Below are positions 1 to 6,717 of a stretch of 27,641 nucleotides of DNA, piece by piece. The DNA is from Clostridia bacterium (GTDB lineage Bacteria; Bacillota_A; Clostridia; UMGS1883; HGM11501): NCBI GenBank assembly GCA_017536285.1, contig JAFXHP010000089.1:1-27641 (forward strand). The letters run 5' to 3'. The notes below the pieces were generated by a model. It saw nothing but the letters and a program-made list of their open reading frames with translations, was not told the DNA's origin and searched no databases. Numbering within the stretch: the first letter of the stretch is position 1; every line of letters starts with the position of its first letter. The position numbers were made by a program, and so were the translations under genes.

Positions 1-716
1 ACATCCCAGTATTCCCCGGCATCGCACCACACACGAAGAGTAAAATTAACCGCGCTGTCTCCGTAGCCTTTAAGTCCCACAAAAGGAGCGGGGTCCTTAT
101 CCACATTTTCAAAAGAAAGAGCAATATCTGTAAGTACCTTTTTAACCTTTTCAGGATCGCTGCCGTATCCTACTCCTATTTCAAAATCCACACGGCGCTT
201 ATCTGTATCGGAATAGTTTGTAAGATTCTGGTTTGAAAGTCCGCCATTCGGAAGGATAACCGTTTTCATATCGGGAGTTTTGAGCTTTGTGTAGAATATA
301 CCGATATCTGTAACCGTTCCCGACAGACTGCCCGTATCAATATAGTCCCCTACAGAAAAGGGCTTGAAGATGACTATCATAATTCCGCCGGCAAGATTTG
401 ACAAGCTTCCCTGAAGAGACAGACCGACAGCAACAGCCGCGGAGCCAAGTACGGTAATTACCGATGTCATAGGAAGTCCGATATATCCCGCAACTGTAAT
501 TAAAAGTACAATCTTTAACGCAATGCTCAGAAAGCTTGCAAGAAAGCTTTTTATGCTGGCATCGATATGTGCTAATTTATCTTCCCTGCTAAAGATTTTT
601 GTGCACCATTTGATAAGCTTAAAGCCCACAATAAGAATAATGAGTGCAATTACAATCTTTATTCCTGCCGTTGTGCAGAATGCAACAATTGAATTAAATA
701 ATGTTTTCCAGTCCAT
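1..716 (-). CDS. mscS: Small-conductance mechanosensitive channel, MscS family (C-terminus cut by window edge)
   Basis: This is a membrane channel that opens under membrane tension to release solutes during hypo-osmotic shock. The first 238 codons are visible and open to the window edge. The N-terminus (about residues 1-85) has hydrophobic helices. Next comes the pore-lining helix with the Ala/Gly pattern typical of MscS (VLGSAAVAVGLSLQGSLSNL), then a beta domain with the family segments KPFSVGDYI and ILPNGGLSNQ. The last visible part is the start of the cytoplasmic alpha/beta domain (VDFEIGVGYGSD). An AAAGGAG ribosome binding site lies 9 bases before the ATG. The gene is divergent from mscL over 92 bases. 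A TATAAT box at 756-761 on this strand has no good -35 partner, so the promoter is unclear. The family call is sure; the C-terminal end is not visible. Confidence 0.95.
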   Translation of the reverse strand, partial: MDWKTLFNSIVAFCTTAGIKIVIALIILIVGFKLIKWCTKIFSREDKLAHIDASIKSFLASFLSIALKIVLLITVAGYIGLPMTSVITVLGSAAVAVGLSLQGSLSNLAGGIMIVIFKPFSVGDYIDTGSLSGTVTDIGIFYTKLKTPDMKTVILPNGGLSNQNLTNYSDTDKRRVDFEIGVGYGSDPEKVKKVLTDIALSFENVDKDPAPFVGLKGYGDSAVNFTLRVWCDAGEYWD

Positions 717-741
717 TTTTGTCTACTCCTTTATTTTTTTG

Positions 742-770
742 TTGATTTATTTTATATTATATGGTAAAAT
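742..770 (+). promoter_or_regulatory. Sigma-A promoter of mscL
   Basis: TTGATT (742-747) and TAAAAT (765-770) are separated by exactly 17 bases, and TGG stands directly before the -10 box, giving an extended -10. Transcription would start near 777, about 30 bases before the mscL ATG. The -10 overlaps the neighbourhood of the mscS promoter on the other strand. Confidence 0.75.
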
Positions 771-808
771 ATTTTTTGTACCATAAATATACGAAAGAGG
801 GTAATATA

Positions 809-1258
809 ATGAAAAATTTTGTAAATGACTTCAAAGCCTTCATTATGAGAGGCAACATCGTTGACATGGCTGTCGGCGTTGTAGTAGGCGGTGCCTTCGG
901 CAAAATCGTAACATCGCTTGTTAACGATATCATCACTCCCTTAATCAGCCTTGCAACAGGAAAGGTTTCCCTTGCTGACTTAAAGGCAGTTTTAAGACCT
1001 GAAGTGCTTGATGAAGCAGGTGAGGTTGCAGTTGCCGAGCTTGCAATTAAATACGGCTCCTTCCTTCAGAATATCATTGACTTTTTGATTATCGCACTTT
1101 CCATTTTCTTTGTAATAAGAGTTATGATGAATGTTCAGAAAAAGCTTGAAGAACTTAAAAAGAAGGAAGAAGTAGCAGAAGAAGAAACTCCCGCAGAGCC
1201 TGTTGAGACAGAGCTTTCCGTTCTTATGGAAATAAGAGATAAGTTAGCAGAAAAATAA
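809..1258 (+). CDS. mscL: Large-conductance mechanosensitive channel MscL
   Basis: This is the high-threshold emergency release channel, a membrane protein that opens near lytic tension. It has 149 residues, slightly longer than the roughly 136 of E. coli MscL. The N-terminus carries the family signature: an amphipathic start (FKAFIMRGNIVDMAVGVVVG), then TM1 with the conserved pore Gly/Ala face and the motif VNDIITPL. A periplasmic-type loop lies at about residues 48-85. TM2 (about 88-110, IIDFLIIALSIFFVIR) leads into a charged, Glu/Lys-rich cytoplasmic helix. The ATG at 809 is chosen over an in-frame codon at 761 because a GAAAGAGGG ribosome binding site (793-801) stands before it and homology begins there. 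It is followed directly by an intrinsic terminator. Confidence 0.97.
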   Translation: MKNFVNDFKAFIMRGNIVDMAVGVVVGGAFGKIVTSLVNDIITPLISLATGKVSLADLKAVLRPEVLDEAGEVAVAELAIKYGSFLQNIIDFLIIALSIFFVIRVMMNVQKKLEELKKKEEVAEEETPAEPVETELSVLMEIRDKLAEK

Positions 1259-1265
1259 TTTTCCG

Positions 1266-1294
1266 GCACTCCGCTAAAAGCGGAGTGCTTTTTT
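1266..1294 (+). terminator. Intrinsic terminator of mscL
   Basis: A perfect 9-base stem (GCACTCCGC at 1266-1274 and its complement at 1280-1288) has a 5-base loop and a T run at 1289-1294. The T run overlaps the stop codon of the converging PHP gene. On the minus strand there is no good T run, so termination of the PHP transcript here would be weaker. Confidence 0.9.
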
Positions 1295-2327
1295 ATTTAT
1301 CTTCAGCCTTCGGCATTTCGTCAACGAAATATCCGTTTGAAAACGCTCTTCTTCCCCTCTCGTCAACCACGGTAAAGCGGAAATAAACCGCCTCAGGGGG
1401 AATCGGGAAAGTTGCACTTGTTACAGGTGCTTCTTCTGAGCGGTATATAACCCCCGCCCTTCTTATTCCGAAGGTGCAGTAAATCCTGTCAGCAGGAGAG
1501 CATTTTATATGCACTTCCCCGTTCTCCCAGTAAAGATCATGTATCTCGGGGCCTTCCGAAGCGTAGAAGTTTCCGTCAAGCAATGCCTTTGTTATGGTGT
1601 TGTACTCCAGATTTTCCGCCTTTATCATAGTAAATGCGTGGAAGGAGTCAAAAAAGTGCGAGTCTTCAGGTGCATAGTTGTGGTTATCGTCAGCTCCTAT
1701 GCAGAAAATTCTCTTTCCACTCCTCAAAAAATCGTCATACTCATGAGAATTATACTCGTCCCATCCGAAAGCAAGACAGCCATTCATTACTTCAAATGCA
1801 TGCATTCCGTCGTAGTGAATGTAATCATTGTAATTTTCCATTGACCAGGTGGGATGGTTATAGGTTACGAAAAAGCCTTTCTCACGCCCGATTTTCATCA
1901 TTTCAGAGATGCATTCCGGATTATATTCTCTCTCAAAATCAGGCTCCGACTCATCAATTTTTACAAGGTCCTCATACTTCGGTGCATTTCCGAAGCGGTA
2001 CTTACTTTTATGCCACATAGGCTGGGTGATATTATCCTTATCAATTCCGATATAGCAAACGTGGCAGGTTTTTTCATAGGGATTGCCCTCGGTTGCAGGA
2101 GGATTAACCTCCATTTCAAAGCCGTGGAGTGCCAAAAAATTGTCATCTGTCAGTTCATCATGAGGAACCATAATATCGTGGTCTGTATATGCCACAACGG
2201 AATAGCCTTTTTTCATGTAAAGCTCCTTCACTTCCTCGGGAGTTTTCTTTCCGTCGGACATAACAGTGTGGCAGTGAAGATTTGCTTTATAAAAGTTTCC
2301 GTTCTCGGGTAAAAGATATTTTTTCAA
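1293..2327 (-). CDS. PHP-domain metal-dependent phosphoesterase
   Basis: This is a probable soluble hydrolase of the PHP (polymerase and histidinol phosphatase) superfamily, 344 residues with the chosen start. PHP metal-ligand motifs are visible: HCH at residues 18-20 (NLHCHTVMSDG), TDHD at 48-51, YNHP near the middle and a GADDNHN segment further on, which would hold a di- or tri-metal site. The C-terminal 70 residues look like a beta-sandwich tail. An upstream in-frame GTG at 2336 falls inside the ribosome binding site GAGGTG. The TTG at 2325-2327, 6 bases after that site, is therefore the better start. The gene has its own promoter, divergent from yfcE. The substrate cannot be read from sequence; relatives act on nucleotide or sugar phosphates. 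Confidence 0.85.
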   Translation of the reverse strand: MKKYLLPENGNFYKANLHCHTVMSDGKKTPEEVKELYMKKGYSVVAYTDHDIMVPHDELTDDNFLALHGFEMEVNPPATEGNPYEKTCHVCYIGIDKDNITQPMWHKSKYRFGNAPKYEDLVKIDESEPDFEREYNPECISEMMKIGREKGFFVTYNHPTWSMENYNDYIHYDGMHAFEVMNGCLAFGWDEYNSHEYDDFLRSGKRIFCIGADDNHNYAPEDSHFFDSFHAFTMIKAENLEYNTITKALLDGNFYASEGPEIHDLYWENGEVHIKCSPADRIYCTFGIRRAGVIYRSEEAPVTSATFPIPPEAVYFRFTVVDERGRRAFSNGYFVDEMPKAEDK

Positions 2328-2359
2328 TATAATCACCTCGTAAAATTAATTGCAGAATA

Positions 2360-2388
2360 AATATACCACAAATTAAGTTTTCCGTCAA
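2360..2388 (-). promoter_or_regulatory. Sigma-A promoter of the PHP gene
   Basis: On the minus strand TTGACG (2383-2388) and TATATT (2360-2365) are 17 bases apart, with TGG just before the -10. Predicted transcription starts near 2353, about 25 bases ahead of the TTG start codon. Confidence 0.75.
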
Positions 2389-2401
2389 TATTGTTTTCCT
2401 T

Positions 2402-2430
2402 TTGACAAAAAGATAATGCTGTGGTAAAAT
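2402..2430 (+). promoter_or_regulatory. Sigma-A promoter of yfcE
   Basis: A consensus TTGACA (2402-2407) and TAAAAT (2425-2430) lie 17 bases apart, with TGG before the -10. The start of transcription would be near 2437, so the leader is very short and begins almost at the ribosome binding site. Confidence 0.8.
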
Positions 2431-2452
2431 TTATTAAAAGGAGTTGACTTTT

Positions 2453-2995
2453 ATGAAATTAATGATTGCATCTGATATTCACGGATCTGCATATTATCTA
2501 GAAAAATTGCTCTGCCGTTTCAATGAAGAAAAGCCCGACAAGCTTATACTTTTAGGCGATATTTTATATCACGGACCAAGAAACGATCTTCCCGAAGAGT
2601 ATAACCCGAAAAAAGTCATTGAGCTTTTGAACAATATGAAAGAAAAGCTTATGTGCGTGAGAGGTAATTGCGATACCGAGGTTGATCAAATGGTGCTAAA
2701 TTTCCCTATCCTTGCCGACTATGCCCTTCTTTACCACGAAAGCAAACTTATTTTCATAACCCACGGTCACAATTACAATACAAAAAATCCGCCTCTTTTA
2801 TCCGATGGCGATATTCTTCTTCACGGACATACCCATGTACCGACCTGTGAAAGGCACAATAATTTCACTTATATAAATCCCGGCTCGGTTTCAATCCCCA
2901 AGGAAGACTCGCCCCACTCCTATATGATGTTTGAAGGCGGAACATTCACCTGGAAGGATTTAGAGGGAAAGGTATATAAGGAATTCACAATGTAA
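2453..2995 (+). CDS. yfcE: YfcE/MJ0936-family metallophosphodiesterase
   Basis: This is a soluble calcineurin-like phosphodiesterase of 180 residues, close to the 184 of E. coli YfcE. The five metallophosphoesterase motifs are all present: D8-x-H10, G35-D36, G71-N72 with C73-D74, H104-G-H106 and H124-G-H126-T-H128, which bind two metal ions. E. coli YfcE hydrolyses bis-pNPP in vitro; its physiological substrate is unsettled. The ATG at 2453 sits 9 bases after AAAGGAG (2437-2443). An in-frame TTG at 2444 touches that site directly and is too close to be the start. The gene is monocistronic, between its own promoter and a bidirectional terminator. Confidence 0.93.
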   Translation: MKLMIASDIHGSAYYLEKLLCRFNEEKPDKLILLGDILYHGPRNDLPEEYNPKKVIELLNNMKEKLMCVRGNCDTEVDQMVLNFPILADYALLYHESKLIFITHGHNYNTKNPPLLSDGDILLHGHTHVPTCERHNNFTYINPGSVSIPKEDSPHSYMMFEGGTFTWKDLEGKVYKEFTM

Positions 2996-3030
2996 AAAAC
3001 ACGGAAACCCTATGGGTTTCCGTGTTTTTT
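2994..3030. terminator. Bidirectional terminator between yfcE and the DUF89 gene
   Basis: The left arm at 2994-3010 (AAAAAACACGGAAACCC) pairs perfectly with 3014-3030 around a TAT loop. A runs and T runs at the two ends give a U tract on either strand. The stop codons of both converging genes lie inside the stem. Confidence 0.93.
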
Positions 3031-3901
3031 ACATCCTTAAATCATTAATGAGCATTCCTGTAAGCGGTTCAACGCCGAATCTTTTTGCAAACATAGCACA
3101 CTTACACATAAATATGTAATAGATATTATTCCCCGAATACATCAATGTTTCAAAGTTTCCCTGACCTTTTGAAATTATTACGTCCGCTTCATTAAAAGCT
3201 TCTCTTGCTTCAGGTGACAGCTTTTTAATGCTTGTCCCCGGAACTCCCGTGCCGTTTTTAATTACCGGGACGATTAAATCAAGCCCCACATCTTCAGCAT
3301 CTTCAATTGTGGCATCGTTAAGTACATCCTTTCCCCTAACCAAAGCTTTTACGGAAAGGGACGGAAACTCTCTCATTATCTCCTTTATAAAAATCTTATC
3401 TGCCACAATTTCTCCGCAGTTATCGGTTATATATAAAAGATGCTTTGCCTTTTTAAGGTCTTGATAAAGTTTTTCGGTTTCGGGAAAGTCTTCTTCCTTT
3501 TTATTATAGAGCGACTCCTTTAAGGTTTCTTCGTCCACCTTATACATTGCTCCGAAATCAATATAGTTTGCCGCCATCGCAAAGGAAAGTGCCTTCTTAA
3601 ACGGATTTTTTGCTTTCTCAATTTCTGATGTAAGCGAAGACTCTTCTTTTAACATAAGAGCGTTGAAATGCTTTTTTATTTTGCTGTAGTCATCGCCCCT
3701 GCCAAAAAGTTCTTCTTTTATTTTATCAATCTCCTCCACCATTTCAGGTGCACTCATATCTTCCCTTGCACCTGATAGCACCCCAAGCATTCTTTGCATA
3801 TACAAAAGTTTATCACTCTCTTTTACATCATCCGGAAATGCTGTAAGGTGCTTTTTTATAAGGCATTCTATGCAGGCAGAATTAAGTCTTGTTCTTTTCA
3901 C
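3029..3901 (-). CDS. DUF89 / ARMT1-like family protein
   Basis: This 290-residue soluble protein belongs to the DUF89 family, whose members are metal-dependent phosphatases or damage-control hydrolases of phosphorylated metabolites. Visible signatures are the N-terminal C10-x-x-C13 of prokaryotic members, DNCGEI at 160-165, a basic LVRGKDVLNDAT segment and SKGQGNFE near residue 245, where family acidic and Asn residues bind the metal. The ORF can extend upstream to an ATG at 3937. However, GAAAGAGGGG (3908-3917) lies 6 bases before a GTG at 3899-3901, and a promoter at 3926-3954 also lies inside that extension, so the GTG is chosen. It follows yitT by 55 bases. The exact substrate is unknown. 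Confidence 0.85.
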   Translation of the reverse strand: MKRTRLNSACIECLIKKHLTAFPDDVKESDKLLYMQRMLGVLSGAREDMSAPEMVEEIDKIKEELFGRGDDYSKIKKHFNALMLKEESSLTSEIEKAKNPFKKALSFAMAANYIDFGAMYKVDEETLKESLYNKKEEDFPETEKLYQDLKKAKHLLYITDNCGEIVADKIFIKEIMREFPSLSVKALVRGKDVLNDATIEDAEDVGLDLIVPVIKNGTGVPGTSIKKLSPEAREAFNEADVIISKGQGNFETLMYSGNNIYYIFMCKCAMFAKRFGVEPLTGMLINDLRM

Positions 3902-3925
3902 CAAAATCCCCTCTTTCATTATTGG

Positions 3926-3954
3926 ATTATACAACAAAAAACGGCGATTTTCAA
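3926..3954 (-). promoter_or_regulatory. Sigma-A promoter of the DUF89 gene
   Basis: On the minus strand TTGAAA (3949-3954) and TATAAT (3926-3931) are 17 bases apart, starting immediately after the yitT stop codon. This makes the DUF89 gene at least partly independent of the thr-lys operon. Confidence 0.8.
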
Positions 3955-3956
3955 GG

Positions 3957-4547
3957 CTATTTAACCTTTTTATCCATTATAAATGTGGTTACGAACACAG
4001 AAAGTATTCCGTAAAAAGCATTAACGGCTCCAAAAACAACATATCCGAAAATAATAACCAGCGTATCAATTACATTTATGATGAGTGTAATTTTTATGTG
4101 CGGCCATTTATCCTGAATAATAAGTGCCAGCATATCAGTTCCACCTGTGGATGCTCCTGAATTTATAACAAGAATCAGTCCTGTTCCCAGGAATACCCCG
4201 GTAAGAACCGCCGATGCCAGTATATCCTTCCCCACCGGAAAAAGCACGGGAATAAATGGGCAAAGCCACAAAAACACCGTAAACATAACCGTCGCATAAA
4301 GCGAACGGTATAAAAATCTTCCTCCTCGTTTTAAAAACGTAATTACAAAAAGCGGAATATTCAAAAGTGCTGTTGTAAGATATAAGGGAATTTCTATCCC
4401 GAACCATCTTCCTACTCCCGCAACGGCAACAGCTATTCCCGATGCCCCGCCCGAAACTATGGATGCCTCTTCTGCGAAATGCACTGTTCCTATGGCAAGG
4501 AGAAATGCTCCTGCCGCAATAAGCACCCAATCCTTCAATTTTGACAT
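3957..4547 (-). CDS. YitT-family integral membrane protein, short form
   Basis: This 196-residue membrane protein has about five hydrophobic segments (roughly residues 5-27, 38-58, 67-87, 101-125, 145-190). The family features are an early GGASG motif (residues 33-37) and a second SGASTGGTDM near residue 130. Many YitT homologues are about 280 residues with a C-terminal cytoplasmic DUF2179 domain; this one ends after the membrane part (MDKKVK). YitT proteins have no firmly established function. The ATG at 4545-4547 is chosen because AAGGGGCG lies 5 bases upstream. That ribosome binding site is part of a strong hairpin right after lysC. The position behind lysC hints at amino-acid transport or export, but this is inference. 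Confidence 0.85.
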   Translation of the reverse strand: MSKLKDWVLIAAGAFLLAIGTVHFAEEASIVSGGASGIAVAVAGVGRWFGIEIPLYLTTALLNIPLFVITFLKRGGRFLYRSLYATVMFTVFLWLCPFIPVLFPVGKDILASAVLTGVFLGTGLILVINSGASTGGTDMLALIIQDKWPHIKITLIINVIDTLVIIFGYVVFGAVNAFYGILSVFVTTFIMDKKVK

Positions 4548-4579
4548 AAAAACGCCCCTTGCTATTATCTGCAAGGGGC
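4548..4579 (-). terminator. Hairpin after lysC that also contains the yitT ribosome binding site
   Basis: Read on the minus strand, GCCCCTTGC (4571-4579) pairs perfectly with GCAAGGGGC (4554-4562) around an 8-base loop, followed by G and five T residues that run straight into the yitT ATG. The form is that of an intrinsic terminator, but its 3' arm is also the AAGGGGC ribosome binding site of yitT. It may terminate part of the lysC transcript, mask yitT translation, or both. Confidence 0.8.
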
Positions 4580-4586
4580 CGTAATA

Positions 4587-5792
4587 TTATTTATCGAGAT
4601 TGTATTTTTCGTGAAGGGTTCTTACTGCCTTTTCAGCATATTCTCTGTCTATGAGGATTGAAACCTTGATTTCACTTGTGCAAATCATGTGGATGTTGAT
4701 GTGAGCATCATACATAGCCTCGAACATCATGGAAGCAACACCGGGATTGCTTACCATTCCGGCACCTACGATAGACACCTTTGACACGTTATCCTTGTAA
4801 ACAATTTTTCTTGCTTCAATAATGTTGTTTTCGGAAAGAAGCTTAACTGCATCTTCACATTCGTCACTCTTAACAGAGAAGCTTATATCCTTTTTATCTT
4901 CACGACCGATGGACTGAAGAATCATATCAACATTTATGTTATGCTTTGCAAGCATAGAAAATACTTTGAAGGCAATACCGGGCTCATCCGGCACGTCAAG
5001 TACCGATATCATTGCAACGTCATTATCTCTCGCTATACCTCTTACATTTGATTTTTCCACTTTAGTAACCTCCTTGACATATGTACCCTCCACCTTCTTA
5101 AGGCTGCTGAGTACCTCTAAATTTACATTATATTTTTTTGCCAGTTCAACGCTTCTGTTCATAAGTACGTTAGCACCAAGAGATGCAAGCTCAAGCATCT
5201 CGTCATATGTGATTTCGGGAAGCTTTTTAGCGTCGGGGCAAATTCTGGGATCGGTTGTGAATACACCGTCAACGTCGGTGAATATCTGACATAAATCCGC
5301 ATGAAGTGCTGCTGCAAGTGCAACCGCCGATGTATCACTTCCGCCTCTTCCGAGAGTCGTAATATCGTCATATTTATTTATGCCCTGGAAGCCTGCAACA
5401 ATAACAACCTTTTTCGCATCAAGCTCCGACAAAATTCTTTCTGTGTGTATTCTCTTAATTTTCGCAACACCGTACTTGGAATCGGTATTAACACCTGCCT
5501 GCCATCCTGTTAAGGATATGGCGGGAACTCCAAGCTTTTCAAGGGCCATGGCTAAAAGAGCTATGGAAATCTGCTCACCTGTTGCAAGAAGCATATCCAT
5601 TTCTCTTTTTGAGGGCTTTTCATTGATTTCCTTTGCCTTTTCAATTAAATCATCCGTTGTGTCGCCCTGTGCGGAAACTGTTACGACAACGCTGTTTCCG
5701 TTTCTGTAAGTTTCGGCAATGCGGTTTGCCACGTTAAAAACTCTTTCTGCATTTGCAACAGAGCTTCCGCCGAACTTCTGCACTATCAACAT
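4587..5792 (-). CDS. lysC: Aspartate kinase (LysC-type, kinase plus two ACT domains)
   Basis: This enzyme phosphorylates aspartate to aspartyl-4-phosphate, the first step towards lysine, threonine and methionine. The 401 residues match the length of Bacillus subtilis LysC. The kinase domain (1-240) shows KFGGSS at 6-11, LATGEQ at 69-74, TLGRGGSDTSA at 146-156 and FTDVDGVFTTDPR. Two ACT domains (about 262-330 and 340-401) bind the feedback amino acid. B. subtilis LysC and related short kinases make a second beta product from an internal start; a matching site is present here (5058-5075). The gene follows thrB by 34 bases. No lysine riboswitch fits in that gap, so control is probably through the operon promoter and allostery. 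Confidence 0.96.
   Translation of the reverse strand: MLIVQKFGGSSVANAERVFNVANRIAETYRNGNSVVVTVSAQGDTTDDLIEKAKEINEKPSKREMDMLLATGEQISIALLAMALEKLGVPAISLTGWQAGVNTDSKYGVAKIKRIHTERILSELDAKKVVIVAGFQGINKYDDITTLGRGGSDTSAVALAAALHADLCQIFTDVDGVFTTDPRICPDAKKLPEITYDEMLELASLGANVLMNRSVELAKKYNVNLEVLSSLKKVEGTYVKEVTKVEKSNVRGIARDNDVAMISVLDVPDEPGIAFKVFSMLAKHNINVDMILQSIGREDKKDISFSVKSDECEDAVKLLSENNIIEARKIVYKDNVSKVSIVGAGMVSNPGVASMMFEAMYDAHINIHMICTSEIKVSILIDREYAEKAVRTLHEKYNLDK
5058..5075 (-). promoter_or_regulatory. Internal ribosome binding site and GTG start for the LysC beta subunit
   Basis: Inside lysC and in frame, AAGGAGG (5069-5075) lies 8 bases before GTG (5058-5060, codon 245). Translation from here would give a 157-residue protein of the two ACT domains, ending at 4587. 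In B. subtilis LysC the beta subunit begins at almost the same codon. This placement, at the linker between kinase and ACT domains, and the near-perfect site are seen directly; expression is inferred. Confidence 0.75.
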
Positions 5793-5826
5793 TTATAATC
5801 AATCCTTTCTTTATTCTTCATATTAT

Positions 5827-6717
5827 TTAAAGCTTTCTGACGTATGTTCCCATGTTGTCAAAGCCAAAAATATCAAAATTATAATTCTTTTCAGAAAGCT
5901 TTTCTGTAACGAAATTTCTAAAGCTTTCTTTATCCTTTGTGGGGATTATTGCCGCAAGAGCCGGCCCGCTTCCGCTTAAGTAAGCACCGTATGCTCCTGC
6001 CTCTTTATACATCTTGAAAATTTCTTCCATGTCCGGAATCATTTTCATTCTGTATGGTTGATGAAGCTTATCCTCCATTGCTTCGCCGAGAAGATGATAT
6101 TTCTTTCCCGCTATCGCAGAAACCACCAATGCCGCATGTGAAGCATTAAAAGCCGCATCTTGGTGAGATACCTTATAAGGAAGAGTGGTTCTTGCCTTTC
6201 CTGTGGAAAGCTTTGAGTCGGGATAAATTACAGCAAGGCTGATTTCATCGCCCAGATTAAATTTGCTGTAGGTTACATCCTTTCCGTCAAAGTAAGACAC
6301 CGTAAAGCCTCCCATAAGGCAGGGAACCACGTTATCGGGATGATGCTCCATCTTTGAAGCAAGATTAAGTATATCCCGGGGGCCTAGCAAGCCGTACATA
6401 GCATTTGCACCGACCATACCGCCAATTATGCAGGCAGCAGAGGAACCAAGTCCTCTCGTTGCCGGAATATTGCTTTCTATTTTTATTTTGATACCGCGTG
6501 GACTTTTGCCACATTCATCAAATACGGCCTTCATTGCCTTGTATATAAGATTACGCTCAGGAGGACAATTTTTGTAATTAAAACCGTCCTGCACAATCTC
6601 TATTCCCTTTTCGGTCTCTTCAAATTCATATTCATTATACAGTCCCAGGCAGAGTCCCATGGAGTCAAATCCGGGGCCCAGATTCGCACTCGTCGCAGGG
6701 ACCTTGACCCTTATCAT
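5827..6717 (-). CDS. thrB: Homoserine kinase
   Basis: This GHMP-superfamily kinase converts homoserine to O-phosphohomoserine, the substrate of threonine synthase. Its 296 residues are the usual length. The three GHMP motifs are clear: motif 1 PATSANLGPGFD at 7-18, the ATP-binding motif 2 PATRGLGSSAA at 85-95, and motif 3 GAYLSGSGPALAA near residue 245. The HPDN segment of the active site is also present. The start ATG overlaps the hom stop as ATGA, the sign of translational coupling. thrC is not in the window, so threonine synthase must be encoded elsewhere. Confidence 0.96.
   Translation of the reverse strand: MIRVKVPATSANLGPGFDSMGLCLGLYNEYEFEETEKGIEIVQDGFNYKNCPPERNLIYKAMKAVFDECGKSPRGIKIKIESNIPATRGLGSSAACIIGGMVGANAMYGLLGPRDILNLASKMEHHPDNVVPCLMGGFTVSYFDGKDVTYSKFNLGDEISLAVIYPDSKLSTGKARTTLPYKVSHQDAAFNASHAALVVSAIAGKKYHLLGEAMEDKLHQPYRMKMIPDMEEIFKMYKEAGAYGAYLSGSGPALAAIIPTKDKESFRNFVTEKLSEKNYNFDIFGFDNMGTYVRKL

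Noticed and set aside
761..808. An upstream in-frame start for mscL
   Set aside because: It would begin inside the -10 region of the mscL promoter and adds residues not found in MscL.
5793..5826. Lysine riboswitch or T-box before lysC
   Set aside because: The thrB-lysC gap is only 34 bases and the thrR leader is about 33 bases; neither can hold such an element.
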